Assembly (NCBI GenBank): GCA_002373775.1
Contig: DFJW01000032.1
Location: 1 to 7,854 of the forward strand
Length of the DNA: 7,854 nt
Direction: 5' to 3'
Source of the DNA: Ruminococcus flavefaciens
GTDB lineage: Bacteria; Bacillota; Clostridia; Oscillospirales; Ruminococcaceae
Shown here: positions 1-5,381 of the stretch, piece by piece
How positions within the stretch are numbered: the stretch's first letter is position 1
How the letters are laid out: the number at the start of each line of letters is the position of its first letter
Made by a program: the position numbers and the translations under genes
The notes under the pieces: model-generated
Told to the model about the DNA's origin: nothing
Database searches by the model: none
Seen by the model: the letters and a program-made list of their open reading frames with translations, nothing else

Positions 1-550
1 CATACTTGCTCTCAACGTAGATATTTACAGGGTTGAGGCCGCTCTCATAGTAAGCACCGGAAGGTGAAAGGATTATAATGAAGAGGTAGTGCTCACCGGG
101 CTTTACACCGAGGAAAGGATCAACTGCGATGATGAACGGACGGATATAGAGTGATTCGCCTTCCTTTGAAGGTACCCAGTCCTTTTCGATCTTGAGGAGT
201 TCCATGAGGCACTGCATACCGAGCTCTTCAGGGAGTTCCGGGATAACGAGTCTCTCATTGGACTTATTGAGTCTCTTGAAGTTCTCCTGGGGACGGAAGA
301 GCTGTACCTTGCCGTCAGCAGTTCTGTAAGCCTTGAGGCCCTCGAAAACTTCCTGACCGTAGTGGAAGCACATAGCTGCGGGAGAAAGACCGATCTCACC
401 GTAAGGCCTGATCTCTGGATCGTGCCAGCCCTGACCTTCGTCGTAAGGCATTACGAGCATATAGTCAGTAAAGATATGACCGAAGCCAAGCTTATCACCG
501 GGCTGCGGCTTAGCCTTCAGGGATTCTGCTTTTGTGAATTTGATTTCCAT
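1..550 (-). CDS. ilvE: Branched-chain amino acid aminotransferase, N-terminal half (cut by window edge)
   Basis: This PLP enzyme (fold type IV) transfers the amino group between glutamate and the branched-chain 2-oxo acids, the last step of Leu/Ile/Val synthesis, in the cytosol. Only the first 183 residues are present; the family is usually about 340-360. Visible family signatures are FHYGQEVFEGLKAYR (62-76), FRPQENFKRLNKSNERL (85-101) and the block YIRPFIIAVDPFLGV (135-149) followed by LSPSGAYY (161-168), all typical of the eukaryote-like BCAT subgroup. The PLP lysine should lie just beyond the edge, so activity cannot be judged here. The ATG at 550 has an AGAAGG ribosome site about 8 nt upstream. 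Leucines are nearly all CTC and glycines mostly GGT/GGC, a sharper codon bias than the neighbours, suggesting high expression. It lies 40 nt after a small membrane-peptide gene and probably shares its promoter. I saw no T-box or leader-peptide attenuator. Confidence 0.95.
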   Translation of the reverse strand, partial: MEIKFTKAESLKAKPQPGDKLGFGHIFTDYMLVMPYDEGQGWHDPEIRPYGEIGLSPAAMCFHYGQEVFEGLKAYRTADGKVQLFRPQENFKRLNKSNERLVIPELPEELGMQCLMELLKIEKDWVPSKEGESLYIRPFIIAVDPFLGVKPGEHYLFIIILSPSGAYYESGLNPVNIYVESKY

Positions 551-590
551 TTTATTCAACCTTCTTTTAAAAAAATTAACGTTGTTGGTG

Positions 591-725
591 TCAGTTCAGA
601 TTATCGCTGACCATAAAATAATTCTTTTCAAACAGCCTTTTGCATATCACGACAGTAGCGGCAGCAATACCAGCTGCGCAAAAAGTAGCGGCGCAGGCTG
701 CGAATATGATCTTTCCGTTGCTCAT
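591..725 (-). CDS. Small single-span membrane protein, 44 aa, upstream of ilvE
   Basis: I do not recognise a family. The frame runs from an ATG at 725 to a TGA at 591-593. The peptide starts MSNGK, has a hydrophobic Ala/Cys/Ile/Val-rich span at about residues 6-28 (IIFAACAATFCAAG then IAAATVVIC), then a positive KR at 29-30 and a polar tail ending in SDNLN. The span suggests one membrane helix. A good ribosome site (AAAGGAG, 7 nt before the ATG) and a strong promoter about 45 nt upstream support real translation. Three cysteines lie in the helix (11, 16, 28). It is the first gene of the unit that continues 40 nt later into ilvE. It could be a true small membrane protein or a translated leader for ilvE, but it has no run of branched-chain codons, which argues against classical attenuation. 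Confidence 0.68.
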   Translation of the reverse strand: MSNGKIIFAACAATFCAAGIAAATVVICKRLFEKNYFMVSDNLN

Positions 726-776
726 AGACATTCTCCTTTATTGGATATGTTGACAGGCAATGCCGTTCAATTACTA

Positions 777-805
777 ATTATACCATATTTTAATGATTTT
801 TTCCA
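777..805 (-). promoter_or_regulatory. Sigma-A promoter for the small membrane peptide and ilvE
   Basis: Read on the minus strand: -35 TGGAAA (805-800; 4 of 6 to TTGACA), a 17-nt spacer, and a perfect -10 TATAAT (782-777) preceded by TGG, giving an extended -10. Transcription should begin near 770, leaving a leader of about 45 nt before the ATG at 725. It lies in the gap after the radical SAM gene, so ilvE need not depend on the alr operon. Confidence 0.75.
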
Positions 806-866
806 TAGTCATATGAGAAAATAATGCACAAATCAAAATGTTGAATCCATACATGATGTACAAATA

Positions 867-1484
867 TCAATCAATATATTCGCGCACTCTCAGTTTAGCT
901 CCGAGTTTTTCCGCAAGTTCCTTTGAAGCCTGCATCTGCTCTTCCGGGATCACATCCACCACGGTCAGCATTATCTCGGCTTTGCCGGTCTTTACGCAGT
1001 CTGAAGTGAATTTCTGCATAGCCTCGAAAGCGTCCGGGAATTTCGGACGTGTCACAGCCATGTACTCATCTTTAGTACCGGCGTTGAGGCTTATGGAGAT
1101 TATATCGAGAGCATCGCAGAGTTCACCGGCAATGCTCCTGCCGTGTATCAGGTCACCGAGACCGTTGGTGTTGAGCCTGAGCACGATCTTTCCGCCGGAG
1201 ATATCCTTCAGCCATGCCGAGATCTCCAGCATTGCGCCGAGCCTCTCTGTGGGTTCGCCGTAACCGCAGAACACCACTTCTCCGTATTTTGAAAGGTCGC
1301 GCTTGCTGAGGTCGTCCTTTATCTCGTCAATTGTCGGCTCATGCTCAAGCCAGAGCGGATCTGAACCGTAAGCACCGTCATCATTGTTCCTTATGCAGAA
1401 TGTACATGCACAGGGACACTTGTTTGTGAAGTTCAGATAGAGATTGTTTCCGACCTCGTATGAAATAGTCATTGCTTTTTTCAT
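867..1484 (-). CDS. TatD family-associated radical SAM protein
   Basis: The protein has 205 residues and matches the small radical SAM family known for genomic linkage or fusion to TatD nucleases (TIGR04038-like, from memory). The reaction is unknown. The SAM-binding 4Fe-4S motif CX3CX2C is intact: C23, C27, C30 within NKCPCACTFCIRNN, with an extra Cys at 25. Next come GYGEPTE (74-80, the GGEP-like SAM-binding motif), RLNTNG (103-108) and ISLNAG (131-136). The length fits a minimal partial barrel with no SPASM or other C-terminal cluster domain. I chose the ATG at 1484 over one at 1514: it sits 1 nt after the upstream stop, has GGGTG in range, and avoids overlapping the lipoprotein gene. It is the last gene of the alr operon. 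A TatD gene lies about 4.8 kb away on the other strand. I saw no terminator after it. Confidence 0.88.
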   Translation of the reverse strand: MKKAMTISYEVGNNLYLNFTNKCPCACTFCIRNNDDGAYGSDPLWLEHEPTIDEIKDDLSKRDLSKYGEVVFCGYGEPTERLGAMLEISAWLKDISGGKIVLRLNTNGLGDLIHGRSIAGELCDALDIISISLNAGTKDEYMAVTRPKFPDAFEAMQKFTSDCVKTGKAEIMLTVVDVIPEEQMQASKELAEKLGAKLRVREYID

Positions 1485-1485
1485 T

Positions 1486-1983
1486 TTATTCACCCACTTT
1501 TGAAGTGTCAGCATCGCTGCCGCTTATATTTCCGGCGATCTCAATCGCTTCATCAAGGTCGAAGTCGCCTGATATTATCATATTGCCGTCAGTAACATGC
1601 GCGTTTACAGCCGGCGCACTGATGAGTTCGCCGTTATACCATATTGAGATAATGTCCTTGTTTTCCGCAGCTTTTTCAGTTGCTTCAGAAAAAAGTTGCG
1701 TGCCTTCCTCATCGAGTTCAACGGTGATAACGTATTTCTCTGAACCCTTTTCGTCGAACATCATGCTGGCATTAGCTGTTTTTACATTCTTTTCAGTAAG
1801 TATCAGTTCTCCGTCAGAGGATTCGCCCATTCTGAATTCGAGTGAAGTTTCAGAATCAGAAACTGCTTCTGATGCAGCAGTAGTTTCGGGAACGGACTCT
1901 GAACAGCTTTCGGAACTGCTCTTGTCAGAGCATCCTGCGAGAACGAGAGCGGATAAAGTCAGAACAGATATGAATCTTTTCAT
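1486..1983 (-). CDS. Lipoprotein with a detached SecD P1-head-like domain
   Basis: The protein has 165 residues. A signal peptide ends in a lipobox LAGC (15-18, lipidated Cys18), so it should be anchored to the outer face of the membrane. A Ser/Glu-rich linker (19-47) follows, then a domain at about 48-153 that reads like the head of the SecD periplasmic P1 region: LEFRMGE, ITVELDEEGTQLFSEATEK (86-104), NGELISAPAV (117-126) and ISGDFDLDEAIEIAGNI (137-153). SecD itself has six membrane spans and helps SecYEG translocation; none are present here, so this is not SecD. The ATG at 1983 has GAGGAA about 8 nt upstream, inside the 17-nt gap after alr. The gene ends 1 nt before the radical SAM start, so the two are probably translationally coupled. 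Its function is unknown; a binding or scaffold role outside the membrane is inference. Confidence 0.85.
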   Translation of the reverse strand: MKRFISVLTLSALVLAGCSDKSSSESCSESVPETTAASEAVSDSETSLEFRMGESSDGELILTEKNVKTANASMMFDEKGSEKYVITVELDEEGTQLFSEATEKAAENKDIISIWYNGELISAPAVNAHVTDGNMIISGDFDLDEAIEIAGNISGSDADTSKVGE

Positions 1984-2000
1984 CTTTGATTTCCTCGCTG

Positions 2001-3137
2001 TCAGTCGATATATATTCTTGGTACGCGCTTGGATATGCCGCAGACTACTTCGTATCCTATAGTTCCGTATACAGAAGCAAGGTCATCAGCGGTTATCCTC
2101 TCATTTCCGTCTTTTCCTATAAGAGTGACTATATCTCCGGAACATGCTTCCGGCACGTCAGATACGTCGATCATGAGCTGGTCCATGCAGACACGTCCGA
2201 CTATGCGGCATCTTTTTCCGTGGACAAGTATCTCGCCCTTTGAGCTGAGCAGTCTTGAATATCCGTCAGCGTAACCGATAGTCACAGTGGCGATACGCAT
2301 TTCACGGTCTGAGACGAAAGTTCTGCCGTAGCTTATGCAGGTGCCTGCCGGAACAGTCTTCACCTGTGATATCACGGCTTTCAGCTCCATTATCGGTTCA
2401 AGACCTTCCGGTATAGGAAGGCTGATATCAGGATGCAGACCGTAAATAATGATGCCGGCACGGGAAAGTGTGCTTCGCTGATTGTTCCTGTAGCATGTCG
2501 CTGCACTGTTCATGAAGTGCATATGCGGCAGTTTTATGCCGAGTTTTACGAGCTCGTCATATGTATCGGTGATGAATTTTTCCTGCTTGTCAGTGTATGC
2601 GATGTTATCGGGAGAATCGCTGTCAGCAACTGCGAAATGTGTGTATATTCCCTCAACTGAGAGCTTTTCGATATTTATCATGGAAGCTATCTCGGCAGCA
2701 CATTCTGAAGGCTGGCTGTATCTGAGACCTATCCTGCCCATACCTGTATCTATTTTTATATGGCAACGGACAGTGTCCGGACTGTTTTTGCACAGAGCCT
2801 CCGCATAATCGGCTGATACGACACCCTGAATGATGTTGTACTGGGATATCTCATGTGCATATTCCGGGGGAGTATAGCCGAGTATCAGTATCTCAGCATC
2901 CGGACAGTATTCCCGGACGGCGATAGCTTCATCGAGATTGGAGACTGCGAACCATTTTATGCCGCATTCTTCCGAAAGGCACTGCACAACTCTCTCATAG
3001 CCGTGGCCGTAAGCATCAGCCTTCACCACTGCCATTACCTGAGTAGACGGAGAATTTAGCCCTTTGATTATGCCGATATTCTTCTTGAGCTGACTGAGCG
3101 AGACCTCAGCCCATGCTCTTTTGAGATATGGTTTCAT
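2001..3137 (-). CDS. alr: Alanine racemase
   Basis: This PLP enzyme interconverts L- and D-alanine and supplies D-Ala for peptidoglycan, in the cytosol. At 378 residues it is the usual family length. The PLP lysine is K39 in AVVKADAYGHG (36-46), at the top of the N-terminal TIM barrel. Other family marks are KIDTGMGRIGLR (128-139), SRAGIIIYG (225-233), the catalytic tyrosine Y270 in ISYGRTF (268-274) and RVCMDQLMIDVSD (315-327) in the C-terminal beta domain. All expected catalytic residues are present, so it should be active. The ATG at 3137 has a modest AAGAAGAGA site upstream. It heads a minus-strand operon with the SecD-head lipoprotein (17 nt on) and the radical SAM gene, and is divergent from the ypsA-like gene across a 154-nt spacer. 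Confidence 0.97.
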   Translation of the reverse strand: MKPYLKRAWAEVSLSQLKKNIGIIKGLNSPSTQVMAVVKADAYGHGYERVVQCLSEECGIKWFAVSNLDEAIAVREYCPDAEILILGYTPPEYAHEISQYNIIQGVVSADYAEALCKNSPDTVRCHIKIDTGMGRIGLRYSQPSECAAEIASMINIEKLSVEGIYTHFAVADSDSPDNIAYTDKQEKFITDTYDELVKLGIKLPHMHFMNSAATCYRNNQRSTLSRAGIIIYGLHPDISLPIPEGLEPIMELKAVISQVKTVPAGTCISYGRTFVSDREMRIATVTIGYADGYSRLLSSKGEILVHGKRCRIVGRVCMDQLMIDVSDVPEACSGDIVTLIGKDGNERITADDLASVYGTIGYEVVCGISKRVPRIYID

Positions 3138-3199
3138 TCTGATCTCTTCTTTCTTTATTGTTTAATGATTAATAATTAATTACAGCTTGTTAAAACGCC

Positions 3200-3228
3200 T
3201 TGAAATATTATATGATATATGCTATACT
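3200..3228 (+). promoter_or_regulatory. Sigma-A promoter for the ypsA-like gene
   Basis: -35 TTGAAA (3200-3205; 5 of 6), a 17-nt spacer and -10 TATACT (3223-3228) preceded by TGC, an extended -10. The start should be near 3235, leaving a leader of about 50 nt before the coding region. It lies in the divergent spacer between this gene and alr. Confidence 0.78.
3207..3212 (-). promoter_or_regulatory. Possible -10 element for alr, overlapping the divergent promoter
   Basis: On the minus strand TATAAT occurs at 3212-3207, about 70 nt before the alr ATG, but I found no convincing -35 at 16-18 nt. It lies inside the spacer of the plus-strand promoter at 3200-3228, so if used, the two promoters would exclude one another. 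It is only a candidate, because the region is AT-rich. Confidence 0.28.
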
Positions 3229-3269
3229 TAAATAGTATGGATAAATCAACTTACAGTAAAAGATCCGAC

Positions 3270-3277
3270 AGGAGGTG
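3270..3277 (+). promoter_or_regulatory. Strong ribosome binding site that questions the ypsA-like start
   Basis: AGGAGGTG is a near-perfect Shine-Dalgarno. The last G of AGGAGG (3275) is 16 nt before the in-frame TTG at 3292, longer than usual, but 7 nt before an in-frame CTG at 3283. No in-frame ATG or GTG lies between the in-frame stop at 3229 and this site. Starting at CTG would add three residues (M-L-S). Confidence 0.7.
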
Positions 3278-3291
3278 TTTGTCTGTTATCG

Positions 3292-3969
3292 TTGGATACA
3301 GGAGTGCAGGTCATATCACCTGATGATCTCCACGCTGATGCCGGTTCGTCTGTCTGCATAACCGGTCATCGAATTAGTAAGATAAGACCATTTCGCAATG
3401 ATAAAGCCTACAGCTGGATAACTGCTGAGACTGTCAGGCTGATGCTGAACAGATATATTGAAATGGCTTACGATCATGGATACACCGGATTCTTCAGTGG
3501 ACTTGCCACCGGCGTTGACCTCTGGGCAGCCGGACATGTGCTCGATATGCGGGATTCCGGAAAAAATATCCGGCTTTACGGCGCAATGCCGTTCCTGAAA
3601 CATGCACGGCATCATCGCGGAGATTGGCTGGAACTGCTCAGAAGAGCGGAATACGGTGCAGATTCGGTCGTATGCACATGCAGCGATCCTGAGGCTGTAT
3701 ACATGAGCAGCGGTCCTAACAGTTCGCTTTACCGTGACAGGAACTATTTCATGGTGGAGCATTCGCATGCGGTCATAGCTTTCATGGACGAATCAGCAGT
3801 GCGTTCAGGCACAGGGCAGACGATAAGCTATGCAAAACGCCGTGGACGCAATGTGTATATGTTCAGTCTTGACGAGGTACACCGTCTGATAGACGATGCA
3901 GGAACGGATATCCGCAGCATAGAAAGTGCTGTCGGAGAGATGTTCGATGTGTTCGAACTCGGTTTCTGA
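3292..3969 (+). CDS. YpsA/DUF1273 SLOG-family protein
   Basis: With the TTG start the protein has 225 residues. It belongs to the SLOG (Rossmann-like nucleotide-binding) superfamily, YpsA/DUF1273 branch. YpsA in Bacillus and Staphylococcus affects cell division with GpsB; the ligand is unknown. Visible motifs are CITGHR (22-27) at the first strand, FFSGLATGVDLWAA (67-80, the glycine-rich nucleotide loop), LYGAMPFLKH (95-104), YRDRNYFMVEHSHAVIAF (147-164) and SGTGQTISYAKRRGRNVY (172-189). The key SLOG glycine loop and acidic Asp76 are intact. At 225 residues it is longer than B. subtilis YpsA, with extra sequence at both ends. There is no ATG; see the ribosome site at 3270 for the TTG-versus-CTG question. 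It is a single-gene unit with its own promoter, and I saw no strong terminator after it, only a 5-bp CTGTC/GACAG stem. Confidence 0.87.
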   Translation: MDTGVQVISPDDLHADAGSSVCITGHRISKIRPFRNDKAYSWITAETVRLMLNRYIEMAYDHGYTGFFSGLATGVDLWAAGHVLDMRDSGKNIRLYGAMPFLKHARHHRGDWLELLRRAEYGADSVVCTCSDPEAVYMSSGPNSSLYRDRNYFMVEHSHAVIAFMDESAVRSGTGQTISYAKRRGRNVYMFSLDEVHRLIDDAGTDIRSIESAVGEMFDVFELGF

Positions 3970-3995
3970 GCTGTCAGACAGGACATATCAATACT

Positions 3996-4023
3996 ATTAT
4001 ACCACGTTTGCAGAATTTTGCAA
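3996..4023 (-). promoter_or_regulatory. Possible antisense promoter downstream of the ypsA-like gene
   Basis: On the minus strand: -35 TTGCAA (4023-4018; 4 of 6), a 16-nt spacer and a perfect TATAAT (4001-3996) preceded by TGG, an extended -10. A transcript would begin near 3989 and run antisense through the whole ypsA-like gene toward alr. No convincing gene starts just downstream. It may be a chance match in AT-rich DNA. Confidence 0.42.
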
Positions 4024-4166
4024 TACTTTGTTTTGATATCTTTACTTATCACAATGGCTGCGATAGAGTATTACGATAAATATTAAAACGGTAATAGTTC
4101 GGATATTTTCTCTGACCGGAAATAAAATTATCCGATCCAGAAAATGAATTTAATGAAAATGTGTTC

Positions 4167-4249
4167 TTTTCAACAGGGTGTTGAATTCTGTGTTTAAACA
4201 TTCACGCCTTCAACAATATGGTTGAAAATGTTGAAAACTATGTGGATAA
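4167..4249. repeat. Three inverted TTCAAC/GTTGAA pairs plus a perfect DnaA-box 9-mer
   Basis: TTCAACA (4169-4175) faces TGTTGAA (4179-4185) across GGG as a perfect palindrome. TTCAACA (4209-4215) faces GTTGAA (4221-4226). TGTTGAAAA (4229-4237) is followed by TGTGGATAA (4241-4249), the exact complement of the DnaA box TTATCCACA. TTTTCAACA at 4167-4175 and its complement at 4229-4237 differ from the DnaA box at two bases. Centres of the first pair (4171, 4183) and of the last two 9-mers (4233, 4245) are each 12 bp apart. This could be a DnaA-binding cluster or the operator of another regulator. Confidence 0.5.
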
Positions 4250-4300
4250 ACGTGCTTTTGCGGACAAGTTTTTAACAATCCCTTTGGGAAAATCTTTTTA

Positions 4301-4317
4301 ATTCATTGCAAATGAAT
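4301..4317. repeat. Perfect 7-3-7 inverted repeat
   Basis: ATTCATT (4301-4307), GCA, AATGAAT (4311-4317). The stem is AT-rich and has no T-run on the 3' side of either strand, so it is not a good intrinsic terminator. It may be a protein-binding site or chance. Confidence 0.5.
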
Positions 4318-4395
4318 ATTTCGACCTTTAGCACTATACAGTTTGTTGATTCGACATCTGATTCACCTGTGTGTGTAATAAAATGTTACATTTGC

Positions 4396-4423
4396 CTGAC
4401 TTTTTGTGAATGTAATATATATA
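4396..4423 (+). promoter_or_regulatory. Candidate promoter for the LCP-like/tatD/PP2C operon
   Basis: The best fit is -35 CTGACT (4396-4401; 4 of 6), a 16-nt spacer and -10 TATATA (4418-4423). A rival is TTGCCT (4392-4397) with TATATA at 4416-4421, spacer 18. The region also carries an imperfect inverted repeat, ATGTTACATT (4383-4392) against AATGTAATAT (4409-4418), 9 of 10 matching, which flanks the spacer and could be an operator. The exact elements are uncertain because of the TA run. Confidence 0.38.
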
Positions 4424-4433
4424 GCTGAAATTT

Positions 4434-4448
4434 TCCGGCAGTGCCGGA
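4434..4448. repeat. Perfect 7-1-7 palindrome in the operon leader
   Basis: TCCGGCA, G, TGCCGGA: a GC-rich palindrome in an otherwise AT-rich leader, just after the proposed -10 and 6 nt before the AAAGGAG ribosome site (4455-4461) of the first LCP-like gene. It could be an operator or a short RNA stem that limits ribosome access. The near-zero loop favours a DNA-binding dimer. Confidence 0.6.
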
Positions 4449-4472
4449 CATGATAAAGGAGACTGATCTTAA

Positions 4473-5375
4473 ATGGCAAATAAGAAAAGCGGACGTATAG
4501 CTGTACCGTTCCTCGTGACTATATTCCTCGGACTTTTACTGGTAGGAGGAGCAGCGTGGTATATATTAAAGATGATAACCAAAGAGGAAGCACCGCCGGA
4601 GCCTCCGGCAAGAAGCGGAGGCATCACAATAACCGAAGAGGACAGCCATACCATACTTTTCATACTTGATACACCGGATCAGAACAGCAAATACTCATTC
4701 ATGGTAATGCGTTCCGTACCGATCAGGAAGAAGATACTGTTCATCGGTGTGCCTGCGAATATGACCGCGGTTATCGACGATACTCAGAAGAACCTGAGTG
4801 ACGAATATGCCAAGAATTCTACATCGGGAGCCATGGATTTTGTCAGCCGGGTATTCGGTATAGAGATCGACCGGTATATGAAACTGGATTCCGAAGCGTT
4901 CCAGAGGATCTGCGACATGCTTGGCGGAGTTACTTACCCCATAGACGTTGACGTTCCCGGACTTCAGGCTGACGGCACAGAGCAGACGATGAATGCAAAG
5001 CAGATAGAGACATATATCACCTACGCCATGTTCGATGACGGCGAAGAGGGACGCGCGACCAATTCCGCATATATCATCCAGAAGATGATAAACGGAACAG
5101 ACACCGGACGTATCGCAGACAACATCGACAGATACTATGAAGAGATAATCAATATGAACGGTCATGTTGACACCGATATCACATCTGTGGATTATCAGGA
5201 CCGCATAGGTGCTATAAAGTCTATGCTGAACTACCATAGCACAGAAGTCTCCTCTTCGATGATAGCAAGTGCGACCGGAGTAGACGGCAAGACATATGAA
5301 GGCGACTTCCTGCCCAGTGCTTCATTTATAAACAATCTGCCGAACGAATTCTTCGGCACAGGTGATGAGGAATAA
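4473..5375 (+). CDS. Membrane-anchored LCP-like protein lacking canonical catalytic residues (paralogue 1)
   Basis: The protein has 300 residues: a basic N-tail, one membrane helix (about 9-33), a Pro-rich linker (40-46), then an extracytoplasmic domain from about 58. The pattern resembles LytR-CpsA-Psr ligases, which attach glycopolymers to peptidoglycan: a core strand TILFILD (60-66), KKILFIGVPANMTA (86-99) where LCP enzymes have an IPRDT-like motif, EYAKNSTSGAMDFVSRVFGI (111-130), EIDRYMKLD (131-139), LGGVTYPIDVDVPG (150-163) and GRATNSAYIIQKM (193-205), matching the LCP GRxxRQ helix. The catalytic Arg-Asp of PRD is Ala-Asn here, and the SDT metal site is not recognisable, so ligase activity is doubtful. 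The ATG at 4473 has AAAGGAG 11 nt upstream. It is first in an operon and a full-length paralogue of the next gene, 6 nt on. The LCP assignment is by pattern and is moderate. Confidence 0.78.
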   Translation: MANKKSGRIAVPFLVTIFLGLLLVGGAAWYILKMITKEEAPPEPPARSGGITITEEDSHTILFILDTPDQNSKYSFMVMRSVPIRKKILFIGVPANMTAVIDDTQKNLSDEYAKNSTSGAMDFVSRVFGIEIDRYMKLDSEAFQRICDMLGGVTYPIDVDVPGLQADGTEQTMNAKQIETYITYAMFDDGEEGRATNSAYIIQKMINGTDTGRIADNIDRYYEEIINMNGHVDTDITSVDYQDRIGAIKSMLNYHSTEVSSSMIASATGVDGKTYEGDFLPSASFINNLPNEFFGTGDEE

Positions 5376-5381
5376 TACAAA

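Larger units (their letters stand above)
3970..4472. other. Gene-free, AT-rich, palindrome-rich intergenic region
   Basis: These 503 nt hold no believable gene. The one open frame over its left edge (minus strand, 3828-4052) is mostly the antisense of the ypsA-like gene. The stretch contains, left to right: a possible minus-strand promoter (3996-4023), three inverted TTCAAC/GTTGAA pairs with a DnaA-box 9-mer (4167-4249), a TGTTTAAACA palindrome (4191-4200), a 7-3-7 inverted repeat (4301-4317), a likely promoter for the LCP-like operon (4396-4423) and a 7-1-7 palindrome (4434-4448). Between 4040 and 4160 I see only AT-rich sequence. I recognise no known riboswitch or structured RNA. Confidence 0.8.

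Noticed and set aside
551..866. T-box, leader peptide or other attenuator before ilvE
   Set aside because: The leader from about 770 is too short for a T-box, there is no terminator hairpin, and the small peptide has no run of Leu/Ile/Val codons.
826..866. Terminator after the radical SAM gene
   Set aside because: Only an imperfect AT-rich palindrome around TACATGATGTA is present, with no GC stem and no T-run, so readthrough toward ilvE is possible.
1485..1514. Earlier ATG at 1514 for the radical SAM gene, adding 10 residues
   Set aside because: It overlaps the lipoprotein gene by 29 nt and the extra residues (MLTLQKWVNK) are not part of the family core. The ATG at 1484 follows the upstream stop by 1 nt with a GGGTG site in range.
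1472..2062. Long plus-strand open frame (196 aa) opposite the lipoprotein gene
   Set aside because: It is antisense to a gene with a clear lipobox, domain and ribosome site. The translation is Ser-rich, has no motif, and crosses from one real gene into another.
3828..4052. Minus-strand open frame of 74 aa over the 3' end of the ypsA-like gene
   Set aside because: Two thirds is the antisense of the SLOG gene. Its start at 4052 lies upstream of the candidate promoter at 3996-4023, so that promoter cannot express it.
4167..4249. CRISPR-like reading of the TTCAACA repeats
   Set aside because: The units are 6-9 bp, inverted and irregularly spaced, with no constant repeat or spacer length and no cas genes.
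4281..4300. TCCC-TTT-GGGA stem followed by a CTTTTT run as a terminator
   Set aside because: The stem is only 4 bp with a 3-nt loop and is separated from the T-run, which is too weak. No gene end lies close by.
4695..5237. Minus-strand open frame of 180 aa inside the first LCP-like gene
   Set aside because: It is fully contained antisense to a gene with a conserved paralogue, and shows no family motif or ribosome site.
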